Numbered from the stretch's first letter, positions 37,388 to 47,089 are shown. The stretch is DNA of 64,000 bases from an uncultured Lachnospiraceae bacterium (GCA_946623875.1 CAMORO010000002.1:21476-85475); one strand, 5' to 3'. The notes: a model not told the origin generated them from the sequence alone. Program-made: numbers and translations.

Positions 37388-37600
37388 CTATTTATTTATC
37401 CTATTTGGGGGATTTACGCCATCTGCAACATTTTCCCGCCTGATTACATCTTTGCTACCGGCTGCAGCAACCAATTCCATTTCATCATCTGACAGGATGG
37501 TTTTTTCAATCCGGCTGTATGTCTCATCTATTACATTCTGCAGCATGGGATTCATGGCAAATCGTTGAAAATCAAATAATTTTCTCAATTTCTCTTCCAT
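37388..37600 (-). CDS. Small protein encoded after an ECF sigma factor gene
   Basis: 70 aa, charged and helical: MEEKLRKLFDFQRFAMNPML at the start, then LSDDEMELVAAAG around residues 36-48 and a short polar tail. GGAGCG precedes the ATG. The gene follows the ECF sigma factor by 62 nt on the same strand, so it may modulate that factor, but it has no TM segment and no zinc motif of classical anti-sigma proteins. The LSDDE-x-ELVxAAG stretch resembles the end of peptide leader sequences; no export or maturation gene is near. Function unknown. Confidence 0.6.
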   Translation of the reverse strand: MEEKLRKLFDFQRFAMNPMLQNVIDETYSRIEKTILSDDEMELVAAAGSKDVIRRENVADGVNPPNRINK

Positions 37601-37662
37601 ACAACACGCTCCTTCTTAGACATATACTTAACCTGCTGTATATTTATACGAATCATATCCGT

Positions 37663-38157
37663 TTATGGCAATGATGAAATCCTCAGCAGATCTTTAAGCT
37701 TTCCCAATGCTGCCTTGTGCTTAACCTTAGTCATACCGTAGCTTATATTAAGCTTTTCGGATACCTCTGTGAGGGAGTAATCCTCATAGTACCGCATGAT
37801 TATGATATCACGTTCATCCCGTGAAAGCTTCTTAAGAGCCAAAGCAAGCTCACCAAGTGCCTCCTCACGCAGATAGCTTTCCTCCACATTATCATTTGAC
37901 ACCATATCTTCCGAAAGCTCATCCGAAACCTTTGCAGACCTGAAATGATCCGTAAGGGTATTCCGCATGATAGTATATATCCATGTTGAAACAGCGGCCT
38001 TACCGGGATCATACTTCTCTGAATATTTAAGAGCCTTTATGAACACTTCACTGGTTATATCCTCCGCTTCTTCCCTGTTACCGATACGGTTTAACAGATA
38101 GCCGAATATTTTGTCATGATATTCCCTGTACAACTGTTCCTCGTTTATGCCATTCAT
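37663..38157 (-). CDS. ECF-type RNA polymerase sigma factor
   Basis: 164 aa, regions 2 and 4 only. Region 2: YREYHDKIFGYLLNRIGNREEAEDITSEVF and STWIYTIMRNTLTDHFR; region 4: LSRDERDIIIMRYYEDYSLTEVSEKLNIS with a helix-turn-helix. It belongs to the group IV sigma factors. No anti-sigma gene of the usual type is adjacent; the 70-aa product downstream and the TM protein upstream are the candidates. The regulon is unknown. Confidence 0.93.
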   Translation of the reverse strand: MNGINEEQLYREYHDKIFGYLLNRIGNREEAEDITSEVFIKALKYSEKYDPGKAAVSTWIYTIMRNTLTDHFRSAKVSDELSEDMVSNDNVEESYLREEALGELALALKKLSRDERDIIIMRYYEDYSLTEVSEKLNISYGMTKVKHKAALGKLKDLLRISSLP

Positions 38158-38185
38158 TTATGTATATCTCCTTGTACGGATATCA

Positions 38186-38581
38186 TCACTTCTTCTTTTC
38201 GCCATCATCAATTCCGCCGGCATCACAGTTTGATTCATGAAAACGTTTGATAAATTCAGCTTCGCATTTGTTTGTGTGACTCTGCTTGAGCTGAAACATA
38301 TCACTAACCTTTGCCAGTGCACGGTTCTCTTCCATCAACTGCCTTGCCAGCCAGTCATCATATTTATTGTCCTTGAGTGTAGTTGCACTCTTTCGTGCGG
38401 TTTGCTTAACGGCATATGTCAATTCGGCAGAGGGCTTTACTGCCTGTGGCTGTTTCGTGTACCCGGCAGGGTTAAGTGTCCTGCCGGGATTCGCGTTTCC
38501 CACACGGGATTTATACCTTCTGACAGTAAAAACAATAAACAGTATGAATATTATTTCAAAAATATAAAAAAACTCCGTCAT
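38186..38581 (-). CDS. Single-pass membrane protein of unknown function
   Basis: 131 aa from ATG 38581 (GGGAG 6 nt upstream; an in-frame start further up would overlap the SPFH gene stop region and lacks a ribosome site). The N-terminal TM helix FFYIFEIIFILFIVFTVRRY (about residues 3-22) ends in a positive patch, so the rest is cytoplasmic: a Pro/Ala-rich linker, then a helical end with DDWLARQLMEEN and Cys residues in HTNKCEAEF and ESNCDAGG. It lies between the SPFH gene and the sigma factor gene; its close spacing suggests co-transcription. Confidence 0.7.
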   Translation of the reverse strand: MTEFFYIFEIIFILFIVFTVRRYKSRVGNANPGRTLNPAGYTKQPQAVKPSAELTYAVKQTARKSATTLKDNKYDDWLARQLMEENRALAKVSDMFQLKQSHTNKCEAEFIKRFHESNCDAGGIDDGEKKK

Positions 38582-38630
38582 TTCATCTCCCGAATGATTA
38601 AAGTAACTATCATAAACAGTTACCACTGCA

Positions 38631-39638
38631 TTAATCGTCGCTCATAAGCCTGTCGATTATACCACCCTTTGGCTGGGCATTTTTAACAACCTCACGTCTG
38701 GCTCCCGCAGGTGCGCCGGGTTGTCTTACCGCCCCGTGAGCCGGACCGTCAGGCCTGACTGTCTCGGCGATTGCCGTTAACGATCCCGCAAGATTGGCTA
38801 TATCGGTAGGTACCACTATCTTGGTTGCCTGACCGTCAGCCATCTTTTCGGCTGTTTCATATGATTTGAGCTGAAGATACTGCAACGAAGGGCGTGCCTC
38901 GTTGATAAGCTTGATACCCTCGGCTCTTGCACGCTGAACAGCCAGCAATGCCTCTGCTTCACCTTCCGCCTCTCTGATACGCTGTTCCTTAACTGCCTCG
39001 GCACGGAGTATGGCGGCCTGTTTCTCACCTTCTGCAAGTGTTATGGCTGACTGCTTTTTACCTTCTGCGGTAAGTATTGCTTCACGTTTCTCACGTTCCG
39101 CCCTCATCTGCTTTTCCATGGCATCCTGAATTGAACGGGGCGGCTGAATGTTCTTAACCTCTACACGGCTGACCTTTATACCCCATTTATCGGTTGCATC
39201 ATCAAGAATGGTGGTTATCTGGGCATTGATATTATCACGGGATGTAAGCGTCTCATCCAACGTCATGCTTCCTATGATATTTCTCAGAGTAGTTGCCGAA
39301 AGATTCTCTATGGCTGCAATAGGACGTTCAACACCGTAAGTGAACAGTTCGGCATTAAACACCTGGAAGAAAACAACCGAATCAACCATCATGGTAACAT
39401 TATCTTTTGTTATAACCGGCTGCGGCTCAAAATCGGCAACCTGTTCCTTAAGAGACACCTTCTTAACAACCCTGTCTATGAAGGGCCACATAAAATTAAG
39501 TCCGGCACTCAGAGTTGTCTTATACTTGCCGAGTTCCTCAACTATATATGCACTGGCCTGAGGAACAATACACAGACTTTTAAATAGAATGATGATAAGT
39601 AAAACGATGATAACGAAAAAAGCTGTTAATCCCTGCAT
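38631..39638 (-). CDS. SPFH/Band 7 (stomatin-like, QmcA type) membrane protein
   Basis: 335 aa. One N-terminal TM helix (residues 6-28) leads into a Band 7 domain: IVPQASAYIVEELGKYKTT, ITKDNVTMMVDSVVFFQV and LDETLTSRDNIN. A long Ala/Glu/Arg helix (about 175-265) with EGEKQAAILRAEA repeats follows, as in stomatins, then a Pro/Gly-rich tail. Such proteins form membrane scaffolds and often pair with an NfeD protein; no NfeD gene is adjacent here. AAGGAGGG precedes the ATG. Confidence 0.92.
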   Translation of the reverse strand: MQGLTAFFVIIVLLIIILFKSLCIVPQASAYIVEELGKYKTTLSAGLNFMWPFIDRVVKKVSLKEQVADFEPQPVITKDNVTMMVDSVVFFQVFNAELFTYGVERPIAAIENLSATTLRNIIGSMTLDETLTSRDNINAQITTILDDATDKWGIKVSRVEVKNIQPPRSIQDAMEKQMRAEREKREAILTAEGKKQSAITLAEGEKQAAILRAEAVKEQRIREAEGEAEALLAVQRARAEGIKLINEARPSLQYLQLKSYETAEKMADGQATKIVVPTDIANLAGSLTAIAETVRPDGPAHGAVRQPGAPAGARREVVKNAQPKGGIIDRLMSDD

Positions 39639-39753
39639 GACAAAACCCTCCTTTTTCTCTAATGCCTATAACATCCTCATATTTTTACAGTTATCAAATA
39701 ATCACTCATATTATACATCAAAAATAAATATAATCATATCTTTTATTGTGTTT

Positions 39754-39960
39754 TTACGGTGCTTCTATGAATTTTTCATTATGTTCGCCGAGCAAAACAT
39801 TTTCAATGGAGTTATATGCGGTTTCATCAATGGCATCATCAAGTCCGGTCAACGCCTTGAAAGGTGAGAACTGCGCCGCACGGTTCTCCATTGGCATCCG
39901 CGGATGCTTCAGGGACGTATGATGTTCCATATCTATTATCTTAAGGTACTTATCATTCAT
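39754..39960 (-). CDS. YolD-like protein paired with Y-family polymerase
   Basis: 68 aa; MPMENRAAQFSPFKALTGLDDAI is characteristic of the small YolD-like proteins encoded next to UvrX/DinB-type polymerases in Firmicutes. It starts 2 nt after the polymerase stop, so it is coupled. YolD members are thought to act with the polymerase as a UmuD-like accessory; that is family-level inference. Confidence 0.8.
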   Translation of the reverse strand: MNDKYLKIIDMEHHTSLKHPRMPMENRAAQFSPFKALTGLDDAIDETAYNSIENVLLGEHNEKFIEAP

Positions 39961-39962
39961 AA

Positions 39963-41489
39963 CTATGCCTTATGTCCTCCGATCTGACTGTTTCGTTCAC
40001 GTGTCATTGCTCCTTCAATGAAATTGCTGCCTTTAAGTACGGCATTTTTACCAAATTTGTTTTTGATATCAATAAGTGCGTGCTGCATGTTCTTTTCTTT
40101 TTTCAGCCTTTGGGCTTCAATTCTGTCCTTTTCCTTTAGCATTTCATAATCGGTAAAAAGATCCATCTGTTCATAAGCTGTGTTATCCTCCACATCCTTT
40201 TCGTTTATAACGTGATTTGCGGTTACATATATACGCCTTACCAGCAGTAAGGGATCGATTATGCTGTCATATAAGGACATTACAGCCTTAAGTATATCTT
40301 CCGTTGATGAAGAATATGACTTGAGGTTCACACTTCCGTGTGCATGCTTTGGAACCTGTCTGCCATAATGATCGGAAGTGATCTCACCCTTATAAGCCGA
40401 AGCTCTTTCCGGGTCTTTCAGGTTTTCTATATCATAACCTACAGTAAGTACTATCTGGTCGGTCATCAGGCTGTTTTCAACAAGGTCAAGAACAAGAAGA
40501 TCCGTCATTTCCCATACAATAAGGCGGGCTTTTTCAGCAGTATAAGGTTCCTTTAATACCTGGCCGTTTCCTACAGAGGACGATTCCGGTTTGTATGCTT
40601 TAATGTCCGATATCCGACACGGTTCGTAACCCCATGCATGATCTATCAGAAGCTCGGCATTCACACCGAACAGCCTGTAAAGGAGATCCTCGTTAAGATA
40701 ATCGTTAGCGCTTCCCACCGAGCACAGCGCCACATCACCCATGGTATACATCCCATGCTGTTCAAGCTTCCTTGCGATACCTCTGCCTACCCTCCAGAAA
40801 TCGGTAAGCGGTCTGTGTGACCACAACTGCCTTCGATAGCTCATTTCATCCAGTTGTGCTACCCTTACCCCGTCTTCATCCGGTGCAACATGCTTGGCAA
40901 CTATATCCATAGCAACCTTACAAAGAAACATATTGGTTCCGATGCCTGCGGTTGCGGTTATTCCCGTCTCCCTTAACACATGCCTGATAATGATAACAGC
41001 AAGTTCATGGGGTGTGCGTCCGTATGTTTTAAGATAATCAGTAACATCCATGAATACTTCATCTACTGAGTAAACATGGATGTCTTCGGGGGCAATATAC
41101 TTAAGGTATATATTATATATTCTTGTACTGATCTCCATATAGCGTGCCATATGAGGCACAGCGGTAATATATGACAGTTTCAGGTCAGGCCTTTTGTTGA
41201 TTTCGGTTGCGTTATCGGAGCTGCCTGTAAAATCACTTCCGTTAAGCTTCCTCAACCGTTCTTCGTTTACTTTTTTTACGGCGCTTACAACTTCAAAAAG
41301 CCTTGCCCTTCCCGGAATACCGTAAGCCTTTAGTGAAGGAGATACGGCAAGACAGATCGTCTTCTCTGTCCTTGAAGCATCCGCGACCACCAGATTGGTG
41401 GTAAGCGGATCAAGCCCCATATCAACACATTCAACGGATGCATAGAAGGATTTAAGATCTATTGCTATGTAATATCTTTCATCATTCAT
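39963..41489 (-). CDS. Y-family (UvrX/UmuC-like) translesion DNA polymerase
   Basis: 508 aa. Catalytic acidic residues lie in AIDLKSFYASVEC and VYSVDEVFMDVT; TAGIGTNMFLCKVAMD and LWSHRPLTDFWRVGRGIARKL match the palm/thumb of Y-family enzymes. It is longer than DinB (about 350-420) because of extra linker and C-terminal residues, like Bacillus UvrX/YqjW. ATG 41489 is chosen; an upstream GTG at 41510 lacks a ribosome site. I see no LexA box in the 55-nt gap upstream, so it may be expressed with the HD-GYP gene. Confidence 0.92.
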   Translation of the reverse strand: MNDERYYIAIDLKSFYASVECVDMGLDPLTTNLVVADASRTEKTICLAVSPSLKAYGIPGRARLFEVVSAVKKVNEERLRKLNGSDFTGSSDNATEINKRPDLKLSYITAVPHMARYMEISTRIYNIYLKYIAPEDIHVYSVDEVFMDVTDYLKTYGRTPHELAVIIIRHVLRETGITATAGIGTNMFLCKVAMDIVAKHVAPDEDGVRVAQLDEMSYRRQLWSHRPLTDFWRVGRGIARKLEQHGMYTMGDVALCSVGSANDYLNEDLLYRLFGVNAELLIDHAWGYEPCRISDIKAYKPESSSVGNGQVLKEPYTAEKARLIVWEMTDLLVLDLVENSLMTDQIVLTVGYDIENLKDPERASAYKGEITSDHYGRQVPKHAHGSVNLKSYSSSTEDILKAVMSLYDSIIDPLLLVRRIYVTANHVINEKDVEDNTAYEQMDLFTDYEMLKEKDRIEAQRLKKEKNMQHALIDIKNKFGKNAVLKGSNFIEGAMTRERNSQIGGHKA

Positions 41490-41544
41490 TTCGGTTACTC
41501 TTATTTTCACTGTTTGAGTTCACTTATGACGTGCCGCATTCGGG

Positions 41545-44500
41545 TCATACCGGATTGCTCTTGTCAACAAGCTTTTCAAATTCCTTTCTGCAGTGTGAAA
41601 AGCTCTTCATAACCCTGGGCGAGAAAGCACCGCATTCGCCGTTCTGTATCATATTGTAAGCTTCATCACAGGAAAATGCATCCTTGTATACACGTTTGCT
41701 GACCAAAGCATCATAACAGTCGGCGACGGAAACTATCTGCGCGGATATCGGTATCGAATCACCCTTGAGTTCATCCGGATAACCACGTCCGTCATACTTC
41801 TCATGATGATGCCTGCATATTTCCATGCTTATCTGCATATAAGTCTTATCCCAGTCAGCAGGCATTTTCTTAAGTATTTCGGTTCCGCTTATTGTATGAG
41901 TCTTCATTATCTCATATTCTTCGTTTGTAAGCCTGCCGGGCTTTAACAGAATACTGTCGGGGATCATTATCTTACCGACATCATGCAGCGCGCTTGCTGA
42001 TGTTATTACGGCAACAAGCTCTGGCGTAAGCCCGAATTCCGGATAATCCTCCATTACCTGGTTGGCAAGTACATTGGTAAAATCCTGTACTCTTCGTACA
42101 TGCTGTCCGCTCTCTTCATCCCTTCCTTCAACGACATTACCCATTAGCTCAATGATGTCATTGTTCATACGGTTAAGGGATTCGTTCTTCTCCTTGAGCT
42201 CTGCCGTACGGTCGGCAACCATCTGCTCAAGCTTCTCCTGTTCTTCTTTCTCTTTTCTTAATTCCTCGTCAACATTGTGGAAGCCGAGAATGAAACCGAA
42301 CAGCCTTCCGTCCGCGTAATCGGCAACACATTTGATCTGGTAATATTCAAGAGTTCCTCCGTTGTCAACGCGGAAGTTAATGAAATACGCCACATCCTTC
42401 ATAAGATGTTTACGAATGTGGTTCTTAGTCATAAGATGCAGGAATTCCTTACGGTCTTCGGGTACTACGATATTTTCCGCCATAAGCTGCATCATACGTG
42501 TGAAGTTATGTTCGTTCTCCCAGTCGTTAAACCTCTGCCTGAAGATATCCCCAACTCTGTAATGAGTAACTCCCGTTTCATTGGGATCCTTACTCTCGGT
42601 GTTAGTAACATATGCCACCCAGTCGAAATCGCCTGTAAGTCCCGTAATGACCGCATCACTCTTGAGTGTTTTTTCAAGGCCCTTCATATACTCCAGTTCA
42701 TGAAGTATCTCATCATTACAGTCGACAAATGCAATTATGACCGACATTATCTTACCGGTGATATCGACATCAACGGTGGATACCCTGTATTCGTAATATC
42801 TCGGAGCAGAGCCGGACATAAGCTTACGGAAACGGATCGCATAGGAGGTTCTCTGCTTAAGCTTTTTGCGTATGATGTTTATAAGTATCTCATCATACAT
42901 CTTGGGCTTGTCATCTTCAAATACATAATCACGTACATACTGATTGAAGAATTCGGAGAACCTGGCACCGTTACTGAGCATTGCCGTATATTTGGTATCG
43001 ATGTCACTGGCCATCCTGAATATCTGTATATCCTCAGTGTCAAGGTTGATCTTGAACACAGATGAGTAATCCCTTGTAAGTATGCCTATAATGTCGAAGT
43101 TCTGCTGCTGCAGTTCCGCAACACCTTTTATCTCATTGTTTGCCTTCTTAAGCTCGCGGTTCGCATTTAGTATCCTTCCTGAAGTGGCAGCAAGAAAGGC
43201 AACGATGATCCCGAGAATAACAGAAACTATCAGCAGAATGATCACTTCCGGTCTGAAAAAGCCTCTGTAGTCTGACTTCGTCCGTTCCTCAATATGTGAA
43301 GCATGGTCAAGAGAAATGTCAGTAAGATCATGCCCTTCGAGAGTATGATTAACCGCTCTTGTCATAAGAGTGTACAATACAATATTTCCTCTTTTTACAC
43401 CAATTCCCATCTTGAGCTTTTCAGGCGCAGGTATTACATGTACTTTTCTGTTGAGGCCTGTGTTCCTTATGTAGCTTTCCGTTGTATTATCCCTTACTAT
43501 CGCACAGGTCACCTCATCATTGATCACCGCATCTATACAGTCCTTATCACTTGCATACTCATACAATGAACTGGTACCGTAATTAATGTCATCATAAAAC
43601 TTCACAATACCGTTTTCGGTATAGGCTATTGAGGCAAATGTCCCTTCGGAAAACTCACCTTTATATACAACCATGAGATTATTATCCACTATGCTTTCGG
43701 TAGGTATATAATTGTACATTTCGGACTGATAAAGATATGTCGTCACCGGAAAGGCAATATCTATCTCTTCATTATCAAGAGCTTCCAGCAGTCGGATATA
43801 ATTGTCATAATGAACATATTCAACTTCCGGAAAGGATTCAATATTTGAAAATATACTCGGAGCCGCATCATAAATAAAGCCGTCGGTTTCGCCGGTTTCA
43901 GAGTTGATCGAGCAAAATGGCTTGAAATCCGAAAGTGTTCCGAGCCTTATCTTTTTGTGATCCCTTATCCACTCCTTCTCCGGTGCGCTCAATATTGTTT
44001 CCAGATTACCGTTTGAAGCATAGGTACTCTGAAGAGACGAAAGATACCCGCCTGTTGTGGAATTAATATTGTCCAAGGCATTATTTATATCTCTCAAAAG
44101 ACCTCTGCTGTTACTGCTCACACAGAGGTAATAATCTATACTTCCCACCTTGCGGCTTACTAAAAGTCCGGACTCGGCAACGGAATTCCGGGCGATCACA
44201 GCGGCAACCTCTCCCTTGTTCAATGCATTGATACATGCAGCCTCATTTTCATACTCCATCAGATCAGTTCCAAGTCCCAGCTTATTCATCCATTCATCGG
44301 CATATTCCCAGATCGCTGACGGAACTCCGATCTTTTTTCTTACATAATTCGAAATGGATATTGAATCGGAATCGGTATCACCGGGCACACAGAAATAGTA
44401 TTCAACCGAATTCATCGGCTGATTGGGGTAAAGGACTTCTATCTTGTTTTTCTCTATACTTCTTTTGGCCTCATCATTCTTGGCATTCTCTATAAGATCA

Positions 44501-44844
44501 TCATAAAAGTTCTTCTGATCGAAATCACGGGGAAGAGCAGGCATTATATCTATCTTGCCCAGCATAAACTGCTCAAGCAGAGTACTGTAATCACCGTATA
44601 CATACTTGTACTCCCATCCGGAGTAATTCCCGATCGCCTGAAGATAATTATAGCCAAAGCCCTCCTTCTGCGGTGAATCATACACTCCTCCGAAATAATT
44701 CCGGTCATAAAAATAGGCAACCGAAACAGTCTTGAGCTTACTGCCGGCCGCCGCATCGACGGGATAAACGCAAATAAGAATGCTCATAAGGAGCATCCAT
44801 ACTGAGGTCAGTATATATATTGCACGTCTTATATTCTCCCGCAC
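41545..44844 (-). CDS. Membrane receptor with two solute-binding domains and an HD-GYP output
   Basis: 1099 aa. A signal/TM segment (about 7-31) precedes two tandem type-3 solute-binding-like domains outside the cell (about 38-285 and 295-510; HKKIRLGTLSDFKPFCSIN opens the second). Then come a TM helix (about 530-555), a helical and PAS-like cytoplasmic region, a coiled coil (about 870-910) and an HD-GYP domain with HDVGK near 953, the HHHEKYDGRGYP motif and further HD ligands. It should hydrolyse cyclic di-GMP on ligand binding. The start is GTG 44844 with only a weak ribosome site. Confidence 0.9.
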   Translation of the reverse strand: MRENIRRAIYILTSVWMLLMSILICVYPVDAAAGSKLKTVSVAYFYDRNYFGGVYDSPQKEGFGYNYLQAIGNYSGWEYKYVYGDYSTLLEQFMLGKIDIMPALPRDFDQKNFYDDLIENAKNDEAKRSIEKNKIEVLYPNQPMNSVEYYFCVPGDTDSDSISISNYVRKKIGVPSAIWEYADEWMNKLGLGTDLMEYENEAACINALNKGEVAAVIARNSVAESGLLVSRKVGSIDYYLCVSSNSRGLLRDINNALDNINSTTGGYLSSLQSTYASNGNLETILSAPEKEWIRDHKKIRLGTLSDFKPFCSINSETGETDGFIYDAAPSIFSNIESFPEVEYVHYDNYIRLLEALDNEEIDIAFPVTTYLYQSEMYNYIPTESIVDNNLMVVYKGEFSEGTFASIAYTENGIVKFYDDINYGTSSLYEYASDKDCIDAVINDEVTCAIVRDNTTESYIRNTGLNRKVHVIPAPEKLKMGIGVKRGNIVLYTLMTRAVNHTLEGHDLTDISLDHASHIEERTKSDYRGFFRPEVIILLIVSVILGIIVAFLAATSGRILNANRELKKANNEIKGVAELQQQNFDIIGILTRDYSSVFKINLDTEDIQIFRMASDIDTKYTAMLSNGARFSEFFNQYVRDYVFEDDKPKMYDEILINIIRKKLKQRTSYAIRFRKLMSGSAPRYYEYRVSTVDVDITGKIMSVIIAFVDCNDEILHELEYMKGLEKTLKSDAVITGLTGDFDWVAYVTNTESKDPNETGVTHYRVGDIFRQRFNDWENEHNFTRMMQLMAENIVVPEDRKEFLHLMTKNHIRKHLMKDVAYFINFRVDNGGTLEYYQIKCVADYADGRLFGFILGFHNVDEELRKEKEEQEKLEQMVADRTAELKEKNESLNRMNNDIIELMGNVVEGRDEESGQHVRRVQDFTNVLANQVMEDYPEFGLTPELVAVITSASALHDVGKIMIPDSILLKPGRLTNEEYEIMKTHTISGTEILKKMPADWDKTYMQISMEICRHHHEKYDGRGYPDELKGDSIPISAQIVSVADCYDALVSKRVYKDAFSCDEAYNMIQNGECGAFSPRVMKSFSHCRKEFEKLVDKSNPV

Positions 44845-44896
44845 CTGTCACACCATCATCCTATAATCGCGAATATATGTTCATAACATTTATCCG

Positions 44897-44913
44897 CTTA
44901 TGTAACTATTATA
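44897..44913 (-). promoter_or_regulatory. Putative -10 region upstream of the HD-GYP receptor gene
   Basis: On the minus strand TATAAT (44913-44908) is followed by AGTTACATAAG. The -35 is poor. The 13-nt block CTTATGTAACTAT (plus sense, 44897-44909) recurs exactly at 47120-47132 before the lipoprotein gene. Confidence 0.4.
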
Positions 44914-44956
44914 ACAAACATTCCCTGAAAAACATAGTATATTTTACACATTTTGA

Positions 44957-44997
44957 ACAAAACAAGAACTTCACACAAATATGTGTGAAGTTCTTGT
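44957..44997 (-). terminator. Rho-independent terminator of glyS
   Basis: ACAAGAACTTCACACA (44962-44977) pairs perfectly with TGTGTGAAGTTCTTGT (44982-44997) around a 4-nt loop, giving 16 bp. On the minus strand it is followed by a T-rich run TTTGTTC. It lies 28 nt after the glyS stop. Confidence 0.85.
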
Positions 44998-45006
44998 GAT
45001 CCGGCC

Positions 45007-45032
45007 GTAACTATTCAAAACAGGCTCAAAAT
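45007..45032. repeat. Fragment of the dispersed inverted-repeat family at the glyS 3' end
   Basis: GTAACTATTCAAAACAGGCTCAAAAT matches 20127-20152 of the full element with one change (A for G), extending past the terminal repeat into the interior. It covers the last two nucleotides region of glyS: the TGA stop (45028-45026 on the minus strand) lies inside it. Confidence 0.65.
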
Positions 45033-46426
45033 GTAAATTTATCCTCGAAATAAGCAGTAAGTTCATCTATCTTAATGCGTTCCTGCTCCATTGTATCACG
45101 GTCCCTTACAGTAACCGCTCCGTCGTTTTCGGAATCAAAATCATATGTAATGCAGAACGGTGTTCCTATCTCATCCTGTCTTCTGTATCTCTTTCCGATA
45201 TTTCCCCTGTCATCAAACTCACAGTTATACTTCTTGGAAAGCATAGCATAAATCTTCTCGGCTCCCTCATTAAGCTTCTTTGAAAGAGGCATGATCCCTA
45301 TCTTAACGGGAGCTATCGCGGGATGAAAATGGAGTACGGTACGCATATCGGGTTTATCCTCGGTTCCGATATTCTCCTCATCATATGCTTCGCAAAGGAA
45401 TGCAAGAGTAACCCTGTCTGCACCAAGAGAAGGCTCAACAACATACGGTATGTATTTCTCATTGATCTCATCATCAAAGTAATCCATCGGCTCCTTCGAT
45501 GTGTTCTGATGCTGTGTGAGGTCATAGTCGGTCCTTGATGCTATACCCCACAGCTCACCCCAGTCCGTAAACGGAAATGCATATTCGATATCCGTTGTAT
45601 GATCGCTGTAGAATGAAAGCTCCTCGGGATCATGATCGCGTAATCTTAAGTTCTCCTCTTTGATACCCAGCTTAAGAAGCCATTCATAACAGAATTTCCT
45701 CCAGTATTCAAACCATTCTGTCTGTGTGCCGGGCTTGCAGAAGAACTCAAGCTCCATCTGCTCGAATTCCCTTGTCCTGAATGTGAAATTACCGGGGGTT
45801 ATCTCATTTCTGAAGCTCTTGCCGATCTGTCCTATTCCAAACGGTACCTTTTTACGGGATGTCCTTTGGACATTCTTGAAATTAACAAAGATACCCTGTG
45901 CCGTTTCGGGTCTTAAATACACAACATCCTTGGCGTTCTCCGTAACACCCTGAAATGTCTTGAACATTAGATTAAACTGTCTTATATCCGTAAAATTGTG
46001 CTTGCCGCATGAAGGACAGGGAACATTGTTGTCCTTTATGAACTTTTCCATTTCGGAATTGGACCATCCGTCTACGGAAGTTTCAAGCTTTATATTGTTT
46101 TCCGATGCGAATGCCTCGATAACCTGATCCGCTCTGAAACGTTCATGACACTCCTTGCAATCCATAAGCGGATCGGAAAAGCTTCCAAGATGCCCCGATG
46201 CCACCCATGTCTGGGGATTCATAAGGATCGCACAGTCCACTCCGACATTATACGGATTTTCCTGAATGAACTTCTGCCACCATGCTTTCTTGACATTATT
46301 CTTAAGCTCAACACCGAGATTTCCGTAATCCCAGGTATTTGCAAGGCCTCCGTATATTTCGGAACCGGGATAAACAAAGCCTCTTCCCTTGGCAAGCGCC
46401 ACTATTTTTTCCATTGTCTTTTCCAT
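45026..46426 (-). CDS. glyS: Glycyl-tRNA synthetase, single-subunit (alpha2) type
   Basis: 466 aa class II enzyme of the eukaryotic/archaeal-like dimeric type found in many Firmicutes, instead of the alpha2-beta2 GlyQ/GlyS. Typical segments: [46 protein letters not shown] (motif 2 region), [21 protein letters not shown] and VEPSLGADR. The C-terminal anticodon-binding domain ends [12 protein letters not shown] lies 7 nt before the ATG. Its last codons abut a repeat fragment that provides the stop. Confidence 0.96.
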   Translation of the reverse strand: MEKTMEKIVALAKGRGFVYPGSEIYGGLANTWDYGNLGVELKNNVKKAWWQKFIQENPYNVGVDCAILMNPQTWVASGHLGSFSDPLMDCKECHERFRADQVIEAFASENNIKLETSVDGWSNSEMEKFIKDNNVPCPSCGKHNFTDIRQFNLMFKTFQGVTENAKDVVYLRPETAQGIFVNFKNVQRTSRKKVPFGIGQIGKSFRNEITPGNFTFRTREFEQMELEFFCKPGTQTEWFEYWRKFCYEWLLKLGIKEENLRLRDHDPEELSFYSDHTTDIEYAFPFTDWGELWGIASRTDYDLTQHQNTSKEPMDYFDDEINEKYIPYVVEPSLGADRVTLAFLCEAYDEENIGTEDKPDMRTVLHFHPAIAPVKIGIMPLSKKLNEGAEKIYAMLSKKYNCEFDDRGNIGKRYRRQDEIGTPFCITYDFDSENDGAVTVRDRDTMEQERIKIDELTAYFEDKFTF

Positions 46427-46468
46427 GATATGCTCCTCACTTTATTAGATAATAAAAATATACAATAT

Positions 46469-47089
46469 CTATTTTAAAAGTATATATCCCACGCCTACAG
46501 TATCGGAGGCCATACGTGCCCGATCCCTGTCCAATACTTCGATATTGGCAGTGGTGTAGGCGATCTTTCCGGGAAGGATGACCTCGACAGGCTCACTCAC
46601 AACAACCATCTTGCTGTCTGAGAGCGATTCGAATTCATACCCGTTTATGGTCGTGTCATCCTCAGCACTTTTCAGTGTTACATCTGTAGTATACTCATGC
46701 TCCATCGCCTCTTCAACAGTACCGTAAAAGAAATCAACCTCATTGAAAGCGGCATAATCTTCATAGCTTTTGAACTCGATCAGTGCGGTAGCGACCTCTT
46801 CCCTTATGGTCAGAGATTTAAGAACTGCCGCATCCTCTTCGTCTTTGTTCTGACAATAAAGCTTAAGCTCTTTGTCGATAAGGTCGCGAAGCTCATTCTC
46901 ATCATAGTATGTCTTGTCAAAAGACTCCACTATCGTATGTTTGATCCTGCCCTTGTTGTCTATTGTTACGGTAGTTTCGTTAAAAACCTCTTCATCAGAT
47001 GCACATCCGGCTATAAATGCAGTGACGATAAGCAGTACAGCGATCAGTAATGATTTTGTTTTTTTGATTTCGGATCCGATAATTGTCAA
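46469..47089 (-). CDS. Predicted lipoprotein of unknown function
   Basis: About 206 aa. A basic N-terminus (EIKKTKS) and hydrophobic helix lead to lipobox IAGC, so it should be lipid-anchored outside the cell. The rest is acidic and soluble with repeated beta-strand-like segments (TTVTIDNKGRIKHTIVESF, REEVATALIEFKSYEDY). No known domain is recognised. Three non-ATG starts are possible; TTG 47089 is chosen because GGAAGTGAG lies just upstream, while TTG 47119 lacks a ribosome site. It is downstream of recO/era and upstream of glyS. Confidence 0.7.
   Translation of the reverse strand: MTIIGSEIKKTKSLLIAVLLIVTAFIAGCASDEEVFNETTVTIDNKGRIKHTIVESFDKTYYDENELRDLIDKELKLYCQNKDEEDAAVLKSLTIREEVATALIEFKSYEDYAAFNEVDFFYGTVEEAMEHEYTTDVTLKSAEDDTTINGYEFESLSDSKMVVVSEPVEVILPGKIAYTTANIEVLDRDRARMASDTVGVGYILLK

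Noticed and set aside
37388-37600. RiPP or bacteriocin precursor
   Set aside because: The leader-like stretch is suggestive, but there is no maturase, C39 peptidase or ABC exporter nearby and only about 22 residues follow; kept as an unknown small protein.
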